Source of the DNA: Pseudotabrizicola sediminis
Lineage (GTDB): Bacteria; Pseudomonadota; Alphaproteobacteria; Rhodobacterales; Rhodobacteraceae
Direction of reading: 5' to 3'
DNA: 64,000 nt
Assembly: GCF_004745575.1 (NCBI RefSeq)
Contig: NZ_RPEM01000002.1
Location: 124,001-188,000, forward strand
The translations under genes and the position numbers were made by a program. Position 1 is the first letter of the stretch, and each line of letters opens with the position of its first letter. Shown piece after piece: positions 36,701 to 47,347 of the stretch. Under the pieces are notes generated by a model. The model made no database searches and was not told where the DNA came from. It was given only the letters and a program-made list of their open reading frames with translations.

Positions 36701-39229
36701 TGTCCCTTCGGCGACCACCTCATCGAACAGCGGTCGGACGCCGATCATCGGGGTGGTGGGGTTTATCAGTCTGGTCAGCTGGCGTTCGACCGGGCGGCCG
36801 GAGCCTTCGGCGACGCGAACTGTGAAGTGCGCTTCCAGCGGGTGCTGGGGGGCGTCGGCCTCGGGCAGGGCGGGGGTGACGACAGCGGTGCCTGATGCAT
36901 CGGTCCGCGCGCCGCCAAAGGACTCCATCCGCGCGGCAAAGGGGTCGTCATGCGGGCCGAAAACGTAGCCGGTGAGGCCCGCGACTTCCGACGCGGCGCG
37001 CAGGAGCACCTCGCCTTCAATCGCAAGGTCGGCACCGGGGGCACCGAACAGGTAGCGGGCCGTGACGGTCAGGTCCGGCGTATCACCAAGCCGAAGCGTC
37101 CGGTCGGGAAGCGACAGGTCAAAGTCGATGCGTTCGGGCAGGAAATCCTCGACCAGAAAGGTCTGGCTGGTGAGGGGGGCGGCGTCGGGGTCGGCCAGCA
37201 CTTCCAGCCGCCACACGCCGCGCGGGGCGGTGCCTCCGATAGGCATCGCGAAGACATGGCCGCCCGCGCCCGCATCTTCGACCAGAGCGCGGGAGTATTC
37301 CACACCATCGGGGCGTTTCAGCCGGGCAGTCAGTGGCAGGCCGGGAACGGCAGCTGCCGTGCTGTCACGGGCCAGCGCTGTGGCGTAGACCGTCTCCCCC
37401 GCCCGGTAGGCACCGCGATCTGTGGTCAGGAACACATCGACCGGGGGGGCGGCGGCGCGGCCTTCGACGCCGCGATCCGACAGGTCAAATTCCGGGTCGG
37501 TCAGAGACAGGAAGGCCAGATCATGATCCCCATCGCGCGCCACGATCAGCGCCGCAGCCGCGCCGCCGGTGCCGCGTGCCAGACCCGCATCAAACTGCGC
37601 ATAGCCCATGGCATCGGTGGTGGCGGTGCCGAGGATGTCGTTCGCGGTGGAAAGCAGCTCTACCGTGACGCCTGTCACAGCCTGCGCCGTGCCAAGGCTG
37701 CGGACAAAGACATGCACCCCGTCAACGCCCGACAGGGTGGTCAGGCCAAGATCGGACACCACGAACCATTGCCAGGCTGCCGCAGTTTCATAGGGGTCTT
37801 CGCCGGAAATGGCGGCTTTCAGCGCGTAGACGCCGGCGGGTTGGCCCTGCAGCGCTTCGCTCAACGGCAGACGGGTTGTGACATCGCGGTTTATGTCCAT
37901 CCCGACGGTGGCGCTGCCCTGCCAGATTTGCGCGCCGATCTGGCCGTCAAAATCGCCTTCCTGCCAGTTGGAAATCGGCTGGCTGACGTAGCCGTTCTGA
38001 AAAGCGCGCAACAGGTTGCGGTCGGTCACGCGGAAGAGGGTCAGGTCCAGCGCGTCGGTGTTGACGGTTTCTACCGGAACAGCCGCGCTGACTCCCTTCG
38101 GCAGCACGTAAGACCGGCCCGGAAAGCGCACGGTTGCGGCACGGTCACGGACATAGGCGGTGATGGCAACGGATTTCGCCATTTCCTGCCCATCGGCGGC
38201 GGGCAGTCCCTGCCGGAACGTCAGTGCATAGCGCGCGCCATGGACAAGACCTTCGACACACATCGTGCTGTCACCGTCAGAGGTGACGGTCATCCCCGAT
38301 TGGGGCAGTTGCACGAATGAGTCGTAGTCCACCCCCGCCTTGACCAGATTGTCAGAGAAGGCGGCACAGATCCGCGGGCGCGGCGTATCGGCCTGCACCT
38401 CGTGGCTGGTGATGCGGAAGCCGTACTTGCCGGTCGCGGTTTCCAGCGCGCTTGCGGTGTCATCACGCGGCTGAAGTGCCTGCGCCAGACGCAGGGCACC
38501 AACGCTGTCGCGGCCCCGGCCAAGCGGCTCCATCGCCTCTGCCATTGTGACAAGGATGGTATGCCGCAGCGGGGCTGCCTCGGCCCGCAGATAGGCGTTG
38601 ATGGCCGCGGTCAGGCCCTGCTGGCGCAGGTCTTGCTGATCATTGCGGTTACGGCTGCCCGCCAGCAGCGACAGGCGGGCATAGTCAAGCCAGGCCTCGG
38701 GCTGATCTGACGCGCTGACGGCGGACCCGGCAAAGCCGATGGCGCTGTCGACATTCCCTTGGCTCAGCGCTTCTGTCGCGGACTGGTTAAGATCTGTGGC
38801 GGCATATCCGTTTGCCATATGCTTGCGCCCGAAGGCCTCGGCCTGTCCGCGTGCGTCTTGCAGATCTTGATCGGACAAAAAGCTCAGCTCGCCCCGGCGC
38901 GTGGCCGCACGGCTGGCGGAATCGGCAGGGGAGGACACAACCTGCGCGGAAACAGCGCCCTGATAAAACGCCCCCGCCCCCGGACCGGCTTTGAGAAAGC
39001 ATGATCCGTTGCGGCTGTTGAAGGTGAAGGCAGTGCATTGCGCCGTACTGAGGCAGGCGCGCTCGCAAGACTCCAGCGTGGTGTCGAACAGCTGCGCGAT
39101 ATCGCCGCCAGGAAGGTCGGTGTCCTGCGCCAGAACCGCCCGCTTTTGCGGCACAAGGGGCGAATCCTGCGCCAGGGATGGCATGGCAAACACCATGCAG
39201 GCGAGCAGCGCCGGGCCAAAATACCGCAT
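33791..39229 (-). CDS. Alpha-2-macroglobulin family protein with N-terminal PAN-like domain
   Basis: Large periplasmic protease trap of the YfhM type, 1812 residues. The signal peptide ends near residue 21 (SLAQ). No convincing lipobox is seen, unlike the E. coli lipoprotein. A cysteine-rich PAN/apple-like segment (CERACLSTAQCTAFTF) lies near residues 50-80. Macroglobulin beta domains and the bait region follow, and the thioester motif CTEQ has Cys1367, in an alpha-toroid domain. The intact CxEQ implies covalent trapping of attacking proteases. ATG 39229 is chosen because it starts the signal peptide. The 4-bp overlap with pbpC shows co-transcription. Confidence 0.93.
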   Translation of the reverse strand: MRYFGPALLACMVFAMPSLAQDSPLVPQKRAVLAQDTDLPGGDIAQLFDTTLESCERACLSTAQCTAFTFNSRNGSCFLKAGPGAGAFYQGAVSAQVVSSPADSASRAATRRGELSFLSDQDLQDARGQAEAFGRKHMANGYAATDLNQSATEALSQGNVDSAIGFAGSAVSASDQPEAWLDYARLSLLAGSRNRNDQQDLRQQGLTAAINAYLRAEAAPLRHTILVTMAEAMEPLGRGRDSVGALRLAQALQPRDDTASALETATGKYGFRITSHEVQADTPRPRICAAFSDNLVKAGVDYDSFVQLPQSGMTVTSDGDSTMCVEGLVHGARYALTFRQGLPAADGQEMAKSVAITAYVRDRAATVRFPGRSYVLPKGVSAAVPVETVNTDALDLTLFRVTDRNLLRAFQNGYVSQPISNWQEGDFDGQIGAQIWQGSATVGMDINRDVTTRLPLSEALQGQPAGVYALKAAISGEDPYETAAAWQWFVVSDLGLTTLSGVDGVHVFVRSLGTAQAVTGVTVELLSTANDILGTATTDAMGYAQFDAGLARGTGGAAAALIVARDGDHDLAFLSLTDPEFDLSDRGVEGRAAAPPVDVFLTTDRGAYRAGETVYATALARDSTAAAVPGLPLTARLKRPDGVEYSRALVEDAGAGGHVFAMPIGGTAPRGVWRLEVLADPDAAPLTSQTFLVEDFLPERIDFDLSLPDRTLRLGDTPDLTVTARYLFGAPGADLAIEGEVLLRAASEVAGLTGYVFGPHDDPFAARMESFGGARTDASGTAVVTPALPEADAPQHPLEAHFTVRVAEGSGRPVERQLTRLINPTTPMIGVRPLFDEVVAEGTEARFSLIGLGPDGQPADMAAEWQITRIETNYQWYQSYGVWNWEPVVGRTIAAEGTAQLGPQPVEIAAPVQWGEYELRVQSVNGAITSTPFFAGWYAPADVTATPDTLELSLDKSAYTSGETATLRVVPRAAGTALITVLANRLIAMQAVEVTEGENLITLPVTDDWGAGVYVTASVLRPMDVAAGRNPARALGLAHAAVDPGARQLAVSIETLSDAAPRGPLDVAVKVDGIADGEPAWVTIAAVDQGILNLTAFAPPDPSAHYFGQRKLGIGIRDVYGRLIDGLNGATGTVRSGGDAGAQARLQAPPPTEELVAYFTGPVQVGTDGTAHTTFPLPSFNGSVKIMAVAWSAKAVGHANADVLVRDPVVVTASLPRFMAPGDSSRMLLEVVHASGPSGRMGLDVTANGVTLGAVPSGFDLGDQARTVLAIPVTAGEAGLQTIIVNLTTPDGKQLTRTLTLPVQSNDPEVARTTRLTLTQGQTLTLDDTLFTGLAAGSAKATMAIGPLARMDAPGLLAALDRYPYGCTEQITSKALPLLYFDQVAQAMDLQGADNIAERIGQAVAQILTHQGAEGGFGLWSPGSGDLWLDAFVTDFLSRARAQGYAVPDRAFRSALDSLRNQVNYAPDFDARSNGGGEALAYALMVLAREGAAAIGDLRYYADVKGDDFRTALAQAQLGAALASYGDQPRADAMFRRAGNRLLALSATETEQTFRTDYGTNFRDAAAILTLAVDAGTQAIDRDALLIRLSANPSTLSTQEATWALMATNALIDRPGLAGITLNGEPATGPLVRVLTAATGPVTVHNSGTDTQLTVTAYGIPIKPEPAGGNGYAITRSYYTLAGEPATVEALHTGDRLVTVLEVTPFGTGEARLMVSDPLPAGFEIDNPNLISGGQLANLDWLNLEGDVAHSEFRQDRFLTAIDRTNADSFRLGYIVRAISPGTFHHPAAAVEDMYRPTFRARSATGRITIAE

Positions 39230-39299
39230 GGCAATACCTCTCATCTGAATGGGTGCATGATGCGTCCGGCGGTCTGGCGGCGCAAGCGCCCTGCAGCCG

Positions 39300-39316
39300 A
39301 TGACATTATTTGTCAT
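39300..39316. promoter_or_regulatory. Inverted repeat in divergent promoter
   Basis: Perfect palindrome ATGACA-TTATT-TGTCAT midway between the divergent macroglobulin and histidine kinase genes. Spacing and symmetry suit a dimeric repressor or response-regulator site; the protein is unknown. Confidence 0.4.
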
Positions 39317-39395
39317 GTTAATCAGTCATTCACGCTGCTGCCTCTATGGTCCGCCATGGCCCCGCGGCAGAAAGCGGAACGGGGAACGGATCGCG

Positions 39396-41942
39396 ATGGA
39401 TATGACGGAACGTTTGGCAAAAGAACGGCGCGCCCGGCTGGCCGCTGAACGTTTGCTGGAACAGAAAAGCCGTGAATTGTTTGCCGCCAACGAAAGGCTG
39501 GCGATGCATGCGCGTGCGCTGTCTGACCAGATTGTCGAACAGCGGACTGTCGCGCGCGAAGCGCAGTCTGAAGCACAAGCTCTGAAAGGCCAGAACGCGG
39601 ATATCGCGACCGCGCTGCAAGAGGCGCATTCCGCTGCCGTGGTGGCAGAACGCCGGTTGTGGGACTCGGTTGACACGATCCGTGATGGCTTCGCCGTCTA
39701 TGACCCCGATCTGCGGCTGGTGGCTGCGAACGCACCCTATCTGAAAGCCTTTGAAAGCCTGAACATCAGCCCCGGCATCAGCTACGCGACCCTGATGACC
39801 CTGTGCGCTGAATCCGGTCTGGTCCGGCTGGGCGACACACCGATCGACGACTGGGTCGCGCACATGCTGTCGCGGCTGGAGGCCGAGGTGATCGAACCCC
39901 TCGTCGTGCAGATGTCCAATGGCAATTATTACCGGATCATGAGCCGGCGCACGCTTGATGGCGGCATGGCCACACTGGCGATCGACATGACCGAACAAAT
40001 GCGAATCTGGGCCGCAGTAGAAGCGATCCCGGATGGTTTTGTACTTTTTGACAGGGAGGACAGGCTGTTGACCTGCAATCAGCAATACCGCGACATTTAT
40101 CCTGAAACCGCCGATATCCTGCGCCCCGGCGTGACCTTCGAGGATATGCTGCGCCACGGCCTGGCGCGCGGCAAATATGCCGAAGCCGTGGGGCGAGAGG
40201 CGGAATGGATGTCGGAACGCCTCGCAGCCCACCGGGCGCCGTCGTCCATCCACGAACAGAAGCTGTCAAATGGCCGCTGGCTGCGCGTGCTGGAGCAAAG
40301 CACGCCGGATGGCGGGCGGGTCGGGCTGCGGGTGGATATCACCGATTGGAAGGAGCAGCAGGCCGCGCTTGAGGCGGCGCGCCTGCAGGCCGAAGCGGCG
40401 AACCGGGCAAAATCGGCATTTCTGGCCAATATGAGCCATGAAATCCGCACGCCCATGAACGGGGTGGTCGGGATGGCCGAACTGCTTTGCGATACCGAAC
40501 TTTCCGAAGAACAGCGGCTGTTTGCCGAAACCATCCGCTCTTCGGGTGAGGCGCTCTTGGTGATCATCAATGACATTCTGGATTATTCCAAGATCGAGGC
40601 GGAGCGGCTGACCCTGCACCCAGAACCCTTTGATCTGGAGCGTACGATCCACGAGGTGACGATGCTGCTGCAACCCCGGGCGCGGGCCAAGGGAATCCGG
40701 CTGATGATCGACTACGACATGTTCCTGCCGACCCGGTTTGTCGGAGATCCGGGACGGATCCGGCAGGTGATGACCAATCTTATCGGGAATGCCGTCAAGT
40801 TCACCGATACGGGCCATGTGCTGGTGCGCGTCGTGGGGCCGGAAGGGGCGGTGGACGTGCAGCAGGTGCATGTCACCGTGGAAGATACCGGAATCGGCAT
40901 CTCTGCGGCCAACATTGACCATGTCTTTGGCGAATTCAATCAGGTGGAGGATCAGCAGAACCGCAAGTTCGAAGGCACCGGTCTGGGTCTTGCGATCACC
41001 CGCCGCCTGATTGAGCAGATGGACGGTACGGTCTGGGTCGACAGTGAGCCGGGCAAGGGGTCTTGTTTCGGCTTCCGGATTTCGCTGCCGGTGTCAGAAC
41101 CCGCGCCAGAGGTGCGGTTGCCGATCACACTGCGCCGCGCGCTGGTGGTGGATGACCAGTTCATCAACCGCACCATTCTGGAACGCCAGCTTGCCCCGCA
41201 CGGCATCGCGGTGACGCTGTGCCGGTCTGGGGCCGAGGCGCTGACGACACTTGCACAGGATGCGCGGTTTGATGTGGTGCTGACCGACCATGACATGCCC
41301 GAGATGGACGGTGTGACACTGGCCCGACAGATCCGCGCGGCCGGGCATCAGATGCCGCTTGTGCTGTTGTCATCAAACCCGCTGCTTGCCCGCGCCGAGG
41401 GGGAGGATGCGGGGCTGAATGTGGTTTTGCAAAAACCATTGCTGCGGGCCGATCTGTATCGCCATCTGCAGGCGCTGTCGGTGGCAGTACCCGCGCCGAT
41501 GGCCGAGCTGCCGGCGGCAGTGCCGCCCGCACCCAAACCGACGCAGCGGCAGATGCGGGTGCTTGCAGCCGAGGACAACCGGACCAACCAACTGGTCTTT
41601 GCCAAGATGGTCAAGGATGTCGACATCGAGTTGCGCTTTGCCGCCAACGGCTGCGAGGCGGTGGAATTGTTTCAGAGCTGGGCACCCGATCTGGTATTCA
41701 TGGATATCTCGATGCCAGAGATGGACGGGCTGGAGGCTGTGCGCGCGATCCGGGTGATCGAGGATGGTCAGGGCACTGTGCCGGTGGTCGCGCTGACTGC
41801 GCATGCCATGGACGGGGACGCCGCCGAAATTCTGGCCGCAGGGATGGACCGGTACCTGACAAAACCGTTGCGCAAATCCGCGATTCTGGACGTGCTGGCC
41901 GCCTATTGCCCCCCAGATGTGCGACCGGTTGTGCCGGAGTAA
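39396..41942 (+). CDS. Soluble hybrid histidine kinase with two receiver domains
   Basis: Signalling kinase of 848 residues without transmembrane segments, so the signal is probably cytosolic. Order: N-terminal coiled coil (to about 90), two PAS-type domains, HisKA with phospho-acceptor His348 in NMSHEIRTPMNG, HATPase with GTGLGLAITRRL, and two complete receivers. Both receivers carry the phospho-Asp (LTDHDMPEMDG and FMDISMPEMDG) and the conserved Lys. There is no Hpt domain and no partner regulator nearby, so a separate phosphotransfer protein must finish the relay. ATG 39396 gives the coiled-coil start; the longer frame to 39300 lacks support. Confidence 0.93.
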   Translation: MDMTERLAKERRARLAAERLLEQKSRELFAANERLAMHARALSDQIVEQRTVAREAQSEAQALKGQNADIATALQEAHSAAVVAERRLWDSVDTIRDGFAVYDPDLRLVAANAPYLKAFESLNISPGISYATLMTLCAESGLVRLGDTPIDDWVAHMLSRLEAEVIEPLVVQMSNGNYYRIMSRRTLDGGMATLAIDMTEQMRIWAAVEAIPDGFVLFDREDRLLTCNQQYRDIYPETADILRPGVTFEDMLRHGLARGKYAEAVGREAEWMSERLAAHRAPSSIHEQKLSNGRWLRVLEQSTPDGGRVGLRVDITDWKEQQAALEAARLQAEAANRAKSAFLANMSHEIRTPMNGVVGMAELLCDTELSEEQRLFAETIRSSGEALLVIINDILDYSKIEAERLTLHPEPFDLERTIHEVTMLLQPRARAKGIRLMIDYDMFLPTRFVGDPGRIRQVMTNLIGNAVKFTDTGHVLVRVVGPEGAVDVQQVHVTVEDTGIGISAANIDHVFGEFNQVEDQQNRKFEGTGLGLAITRRLIEQMDGTVWVDSEPGKGSCFGFRISLPVSEPAPEVRLPITLRRALVVDDQFINRTILERQLAPHGIAVTLCRSGAEALTTLAQDARFDVVLTDHDMPEMDGVTLARQIRAAGHQMPLVLLSSNPLLARAEGEDAGLNVVLQKPLLRADLYRHLQALSVAVPAPMAELPAAVPPAPKPTQRQMRVLAAEDNRTNQLVFAKMVKDVDIELRFAANGCEAVELFQSWAPDLVFMDISMPEMDGLEAVRAIRVIEDGQGTVPVVALTAHAMDGDAAEILAAGMDRYLTKPLRKSAILDVLAAYCPPDVRPVVPE

Positions 41943-42027
41943 CGCGGGCTTGGTCCGGCGCATCCCGCCTTTTACCCCGATCGTACGCGGCGGCTATGGT
42001 CGGGGCGCGGCAGTTCAGGGCGACACT

Positions 42028-42822
42028 TCACGCCGCCTGTTGTGCCGGGGCCTGACGGCGGAACACCATGTGCCCGTCGGTCGATGTGTCGGGGTCGTGG
42101 CGATAACCGCCGGTATCGAAGCCACGCAAATCGGCGGGGTTGGTAATCTGGTTGTCGCAGATGTGGCGCGCCATGGCACCACGGGCCCGTTTGGCCCAGA
42201 AGCTGACAGTTTTCGCCTGCCCGTCCCGCTCTTCCAGAAAGACCGGGGTGATGACCGGCAGATGCAGAGTGTTGCGGTCAACCGCCCCGAAATACTCGAC
42301 CGAAGCGCAGTTGATCAGGGCTTTTGCCCCGGTTTCCTGTGACAGTGTGTTGAGCGATTGGGCGATACGCGTGCCCCAGAACGCGTATAAGTCAGCCCCC
42401 TGTGGATTGGTCAGACGGCTGCCCATTTCCAGCCGATAGGCCTGAATGGCATCAAAAGGGCGCAACACGCCGTACAGGCCCGACAGGATGCGCAGATGCG
42501 CGCTCGCCCAGTCGAGGGCGGTGGCGGGTAGGGTGCGGGCATCAAGCCCTTGGTAGGTGTCACCGGCAAAGCAATGCACCGCCGGAAAGATCGTGCCCGG
42601 CGCAGGTGTGGCGCTGAAGGCGGCAAACCGACCTTGGTTCAGGCGGGCGAGCGGTTCGGAAATATGGCTGAGCTTGCGCAGATCATCGACCGAAAGGCGG
42701 CGGGCAAGTGTGGCCAGGTCCAGCGCTTGGGCCGCAAACTCGGGGTCGGTCAACTGATGCCCATCGGGCAGAGCCTGCGGCACCTCGTTCAGTTTCTTGG
42801 CGGGGGAGATCACGATCAGCAT
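42028..42822 (-). CDS. yaaA: Peroxide stress protein YaaA (DUF328)
   Basis: 264-residue member of the YaaA family, starting MLIVISPAKKLN. E. coli YaaA lowers free iron and protects DNA and proteins during peroxide stress; the molecular mechanism is not settled. ATG 42822 chosen because the family N-terminus begins there. It follows recQ by 62 bp on the same strand, so yggT, recQ and yaaA may form one unit. The gene is convergent with the histidine kinase, with no strong terminator between. Confidence 0.92.
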   Translation of the reverse strand: MLIVISPAKKLNEVPQALPDGHQLTDPEFAAQALDLATLARRLSVDDLRKLSHISEPLARLNQGRFAAFSATPAPGTIFPAVHCFAGDTYQGLDARTLPATALDWASAHLRILSGLYGVLRPFDAIQAYRLEMGSRLTNPQGADLYAFWGTRIAQSLNTLSQETGAKALINCASVEYFGAVDRNTLHLPVITPVFLEERDGQAKTVSFWAKRARGAMARHICDNQITNPADLRGFDTGGYRHDPDTSTDGHMVFRRQAPAQQAA

Positions 42823-42884
42823 GGCGGGCCCTTTCCTTGGCCTCACAAAATATGGTGGTGCACAGCAGTGTAAACCCCAACGGG

Positions 42885-44927
<2,043 letters not shown>

Positions 44928-44939
44928 GGAGCCCGGACC

Positions 44940-45227
44940 TTACAGGAAGGCGGCGGCGTTGTTGATCAGGATGATGCGCAACGCGTAGATCCCCAGCAGC
45001 ACCACCAGCGGCGCAAGATCCAGCCCGCCAAGGCTGGGCATCACCGACCGAACGCGGGAATACACCGGTTCCAGCAGGCGGTTGATGCCATACCAGATCT
45101 GCGAGACGATGGGCTGGCGCAGGTTGAGCACCTGAAAATTGATCAGCCAGCTCATGATGATATGGGCGATGATGATCCATTGCGCGATATCAAGGATCAA
45201 GAGCAGGATCTGCAGAAGCGAGGTCAT
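44940..45227 (-). CDS. YggT family membrane protein
   Basis: 95-residue protein with two hydrophobic segments separated by a loop (IIMSWLINFQVLNLRQP and the final DLAPLVVLLGIYALRIILINN), the YggT pattern. Function unknown, though the family is often near cell-division or osmotic-stress genes. First gene of the probable yggT-recQ-yaaA unit. Start at ATG 45227. Confidence 0.88.
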   Translation of the reverse strand: MTSLLQILLLILDIAQWIIIAHIIMSWLINFQVLNLRQPIVSQIWYGINRLLEPVYSRVRSVMPSLGGLDLAPLVVLLGIYALRIILINNAAAFL

Positions 45228-45335
45228 GTGCGGGGCCCTCTGAAGCCATGGATGTGGTTATGCCGCGAACCGGCACAATCTGTTGTGGCAGTGGTATCAA
45301 CCGGCCCCCCGAAGGGCAACCGCCTTCCGCCGCGT

Positions 45336-45361
45336 CCGGCTTGACCTTTGCGTCAAGCCGG
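45336..45361 (+). promoter_or_regulatory. Perfect hairpin in thioesterase leader
   Basis: Arms CCGGCTTGAC and GTCAAGCCGG (10 bp, no mismatch) with a 6-base loop, 35 bases before the start codon at 45397. No T-run follows, so an operator or leader structure is more likely than a terminator. Confidence 0.45.
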
Positions 45362-45396
45362 GGCAAGGGAAAGCGGTCAAACCGAGGTGTCCGTGC

Positions 45397-45942
45397 ATGT
45401 ATCCCTACGTCCGAATGTTCAAGGAAATCTTCAAATTCCGCAATTCCCCGCAACTGGGGCTGTTTGACACCCATATCAGCCATCACATCTGCTGGCCCTG
45501 GGATATCGACCCGTGGATGGAGCTGAACAACGGCCGGACGCTGACGCTGTATGATCTGGGGCGGATTCCGCTGGGGCAGCGGATGGGGTTGCACAAGGTG
45601 CTGAAGACGCGCGGCTGGGGGCTGGCGGTGGCGGGCAACACCACGCGCTATCGCAAGCGCGTGAAGATGTTCCACCGGCTGGAGATGCGGACGCGGATCA
45701 TCGGCTGGGATGCGCGGTTTTTGTATATCGAGCAGTCGATGTGGCGCGGCGGCGAATGCACGTCGCACATTCTGATCCGGTCCGCCGTCACCGGGGCGGG
45801 CGAGCGCGGAAAGGCTGGCATCGTGCCGCCTGCCGAAATGGCGCAGGCCTTTGGTCTGCCGGTTGAAAGCCCGGCGCTGCCCGATTGGGTGACCGCCTGG
45901 ATCGCGGCTGATGCCGCGCGGCCCTGGCCCCCGATGCAATAG
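45397..45942 (+). CDS. Thioesterase-like hotdog-fold protein
   Basis: 181-residue protein with a single hotdog fold. The helix segment GRTLTLYDLGR with the preceding ELNNGR resembles 4HBT-type acyl-CoA thioesterases (THEM6-like). No signal peptide, so it would act in the cytosol on acyl-CoA of unknown chain. ATG 45397 gives a compact start (MYPYVRMFKE); the open frame to 45283 crosses the leader hairpin and has no homology. Confidence 0.75.
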   Translation: MYPYVRMFKEIFKFRNSPQLGLFDTHISHHICWPWDIDPWMELNNGRTLTLYDLGRIPLGQRMGLHKVLKTRGWGLAVAGNTTRYRKRVKMFHRLEMRTRIIGWDARFLYIEQSMWRGGECTSHILIRSAVTGAGERGKAGIVPPAEMAQAFGLPVESPALPDWVTAWIAADAARPWPPMQ

Positions 45943-46015
45943 GGCCGTCTTGCGCCCGTCATCCTTTTGGGGCTTGATCGCCCGAACGGCCAGCATGGGC
46001 CAAAAGGGGACAGGG

Positions 46016-47347
46016 ATGACGGCAGCACAAAAGCGGATCTGGGGCTGGTATTTCTTTGATTGGGCCAGTCAGCCCTATAACACCCTGCTGCTGACCTTCA
46101 TTTTCGGGCCCTATGTGGTCTCTGTCATCGGCGATGGCAGTGCCGCGCAGGCGATCTGGGGCTATGGCATCGGCACGGCGGGGCTGATCATTGCGGTTCT
46201 GTCTCCACTGCTGGGCGCTGTGGCCGACAAGTCGGGCGGGCGGATGGTGTTCATCTGGCTGTTTTCAGCGCTGTACGTCCTCGGGGCGTGGATGCTGTGG
46301 TATTCGGCACCCAGTGATTTCAACGTCTGGTTCGTGATGCTGTTTTTCTGCATCGGCCTGATCGGGATGGAATTTGCTACCACCTTCACCAATGCGATGT
46401 TGCCCGATCTGTGCCCGCGTGCCGATCTGGGCCGGATCTCGGGCAATGGCTGGGCCTTTGGCTATCTGGGCGGGATTGTCGCGCTGATCATCATGCTCTT
46501 GCTGCTGGCAGAGGGCACATCGGGACGAACGTTGCTGGGCATTGCGCCGATCTTCGGGCTGAACCCGGAGGCACGGGAGGGCACGCGGTCGGTCGGTCCG
46601 CTGGTGGCGATCTGGTATGCGCTGTTCATGATCCCGTTCTTCCTGTGGGTGAAAGAGCCGCGCAAGACAGATGCCCTGCCCATTGGGCAGGCTTTGCGGG
46701 CGGCGTGGCCCGAGTTGAAACTGACCCTCGCGCGTTTGCCGCAGCAGCGCAGCCTGTTTGCCTATCTGGCGTCGTCGATGTTCTACCGCGACGCGCTGAA
46801 CGGTATGTATGTGTTTGGCGGCATCTATGCTGCCGGGGTGTTGGGCTGGTCGGTGACCAATGTTGGGATTTTCGGCATCATCGCGGCGCTGACCGGGGCG
46901 GTTTTCGCCTGGCTGGGTGGCAAGATGGACAGCCAGGTGGGGCCAAAGCCGGTGATCATCCTGAATGTGGTTGTTCTGACGCTGGTGGCGATTGCGGTGG
47001 TGTTTGTCAGCCGTGACTCCGTCTTCGGCGTGCCGGTCGGGCCGGACAGCATCTTGCCGGATGTGGGGTTCTACATCCTTGGCGCGCTGATCGGTGCGGG
47101 TGGTGGATCGTTGCAATCGTCCAGCCGTACGATGATGGTGCGGCAGGCGGAACCAGAGCGGATGACCGAAGCCTTCGGTCTTTATGCTCTGGCCGGGAAG
47201 GCCACGTCCTTCATCGCGCCCTTGTCGATCGGGGTGGTGACTGACCTGACCGGCAGCCAACAACTTGGCGTGACCCCGTTGATCGTGCTGTTCCTGATCG
47301 GGTTGTTCCTGTTACTCTGGGTGAAACCGGATGGAGAGCCCGCATGA
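46016..47347 (+). CDS. UMF1/Atg22-like MFS transporter
   Basis: 443-residue transporter with about twelve helices and the signature FFDWASQPYNTLLLTFIFGPY at its start, marking the bacterial relatives of vacuolar Atg22. Substrates of bacterial members are not known; amino-acid export is one proposal. ATG 46016 preferred over upstream codons because homology begins there. Its stop overlaps the mepA start (ATGA). Confidence 0.88.
   Translation: MTAAQKRIWGWYFFDWASQPYNTLLLTFIFGPYVVSVIGDGSAAQAIWGYGIGTAGLIIAVLSPLLGAVADKSGGRMVFIWLFSALYVLGAWMLWYSAPSDFNVWFVMLFFCIGLIGMEFATTFTNAMLPDLCPRADLGRISGNGWAFGYLGGIVALIIMLLLLAEGTSGRTLLGIAPIFGLNPEAREGTRSVGPLVAIWYALFMIPFFLWVKEPRKTDALPIGQALRAAWPELKLTLARLPQQRSLFAYLASSMFYRDALNGMYVFGGIYAAGVLGWSVTNVGIFGIIAALTGAVFAWLGGKMDSQVGPKPVIILNVVVLTLVAIAVVFVSRDSVFGVPVGPDSILPDVGFYILGALIGAGGGSLQSSSRTMMVRQAEPERMTEAFGLYALAGKATSFIAPLSIGVVTDLTGSQQLGVTPLIVLFLIGLFLLLWVKPDGEPA

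Noticed and set aside
35531-36895. Plus-strand 454-codon frame inside the macroglobulin gene
   Set aside because: Antisense shadow; no homology, and the minus strand holds the thioester and macroglobulin domains.
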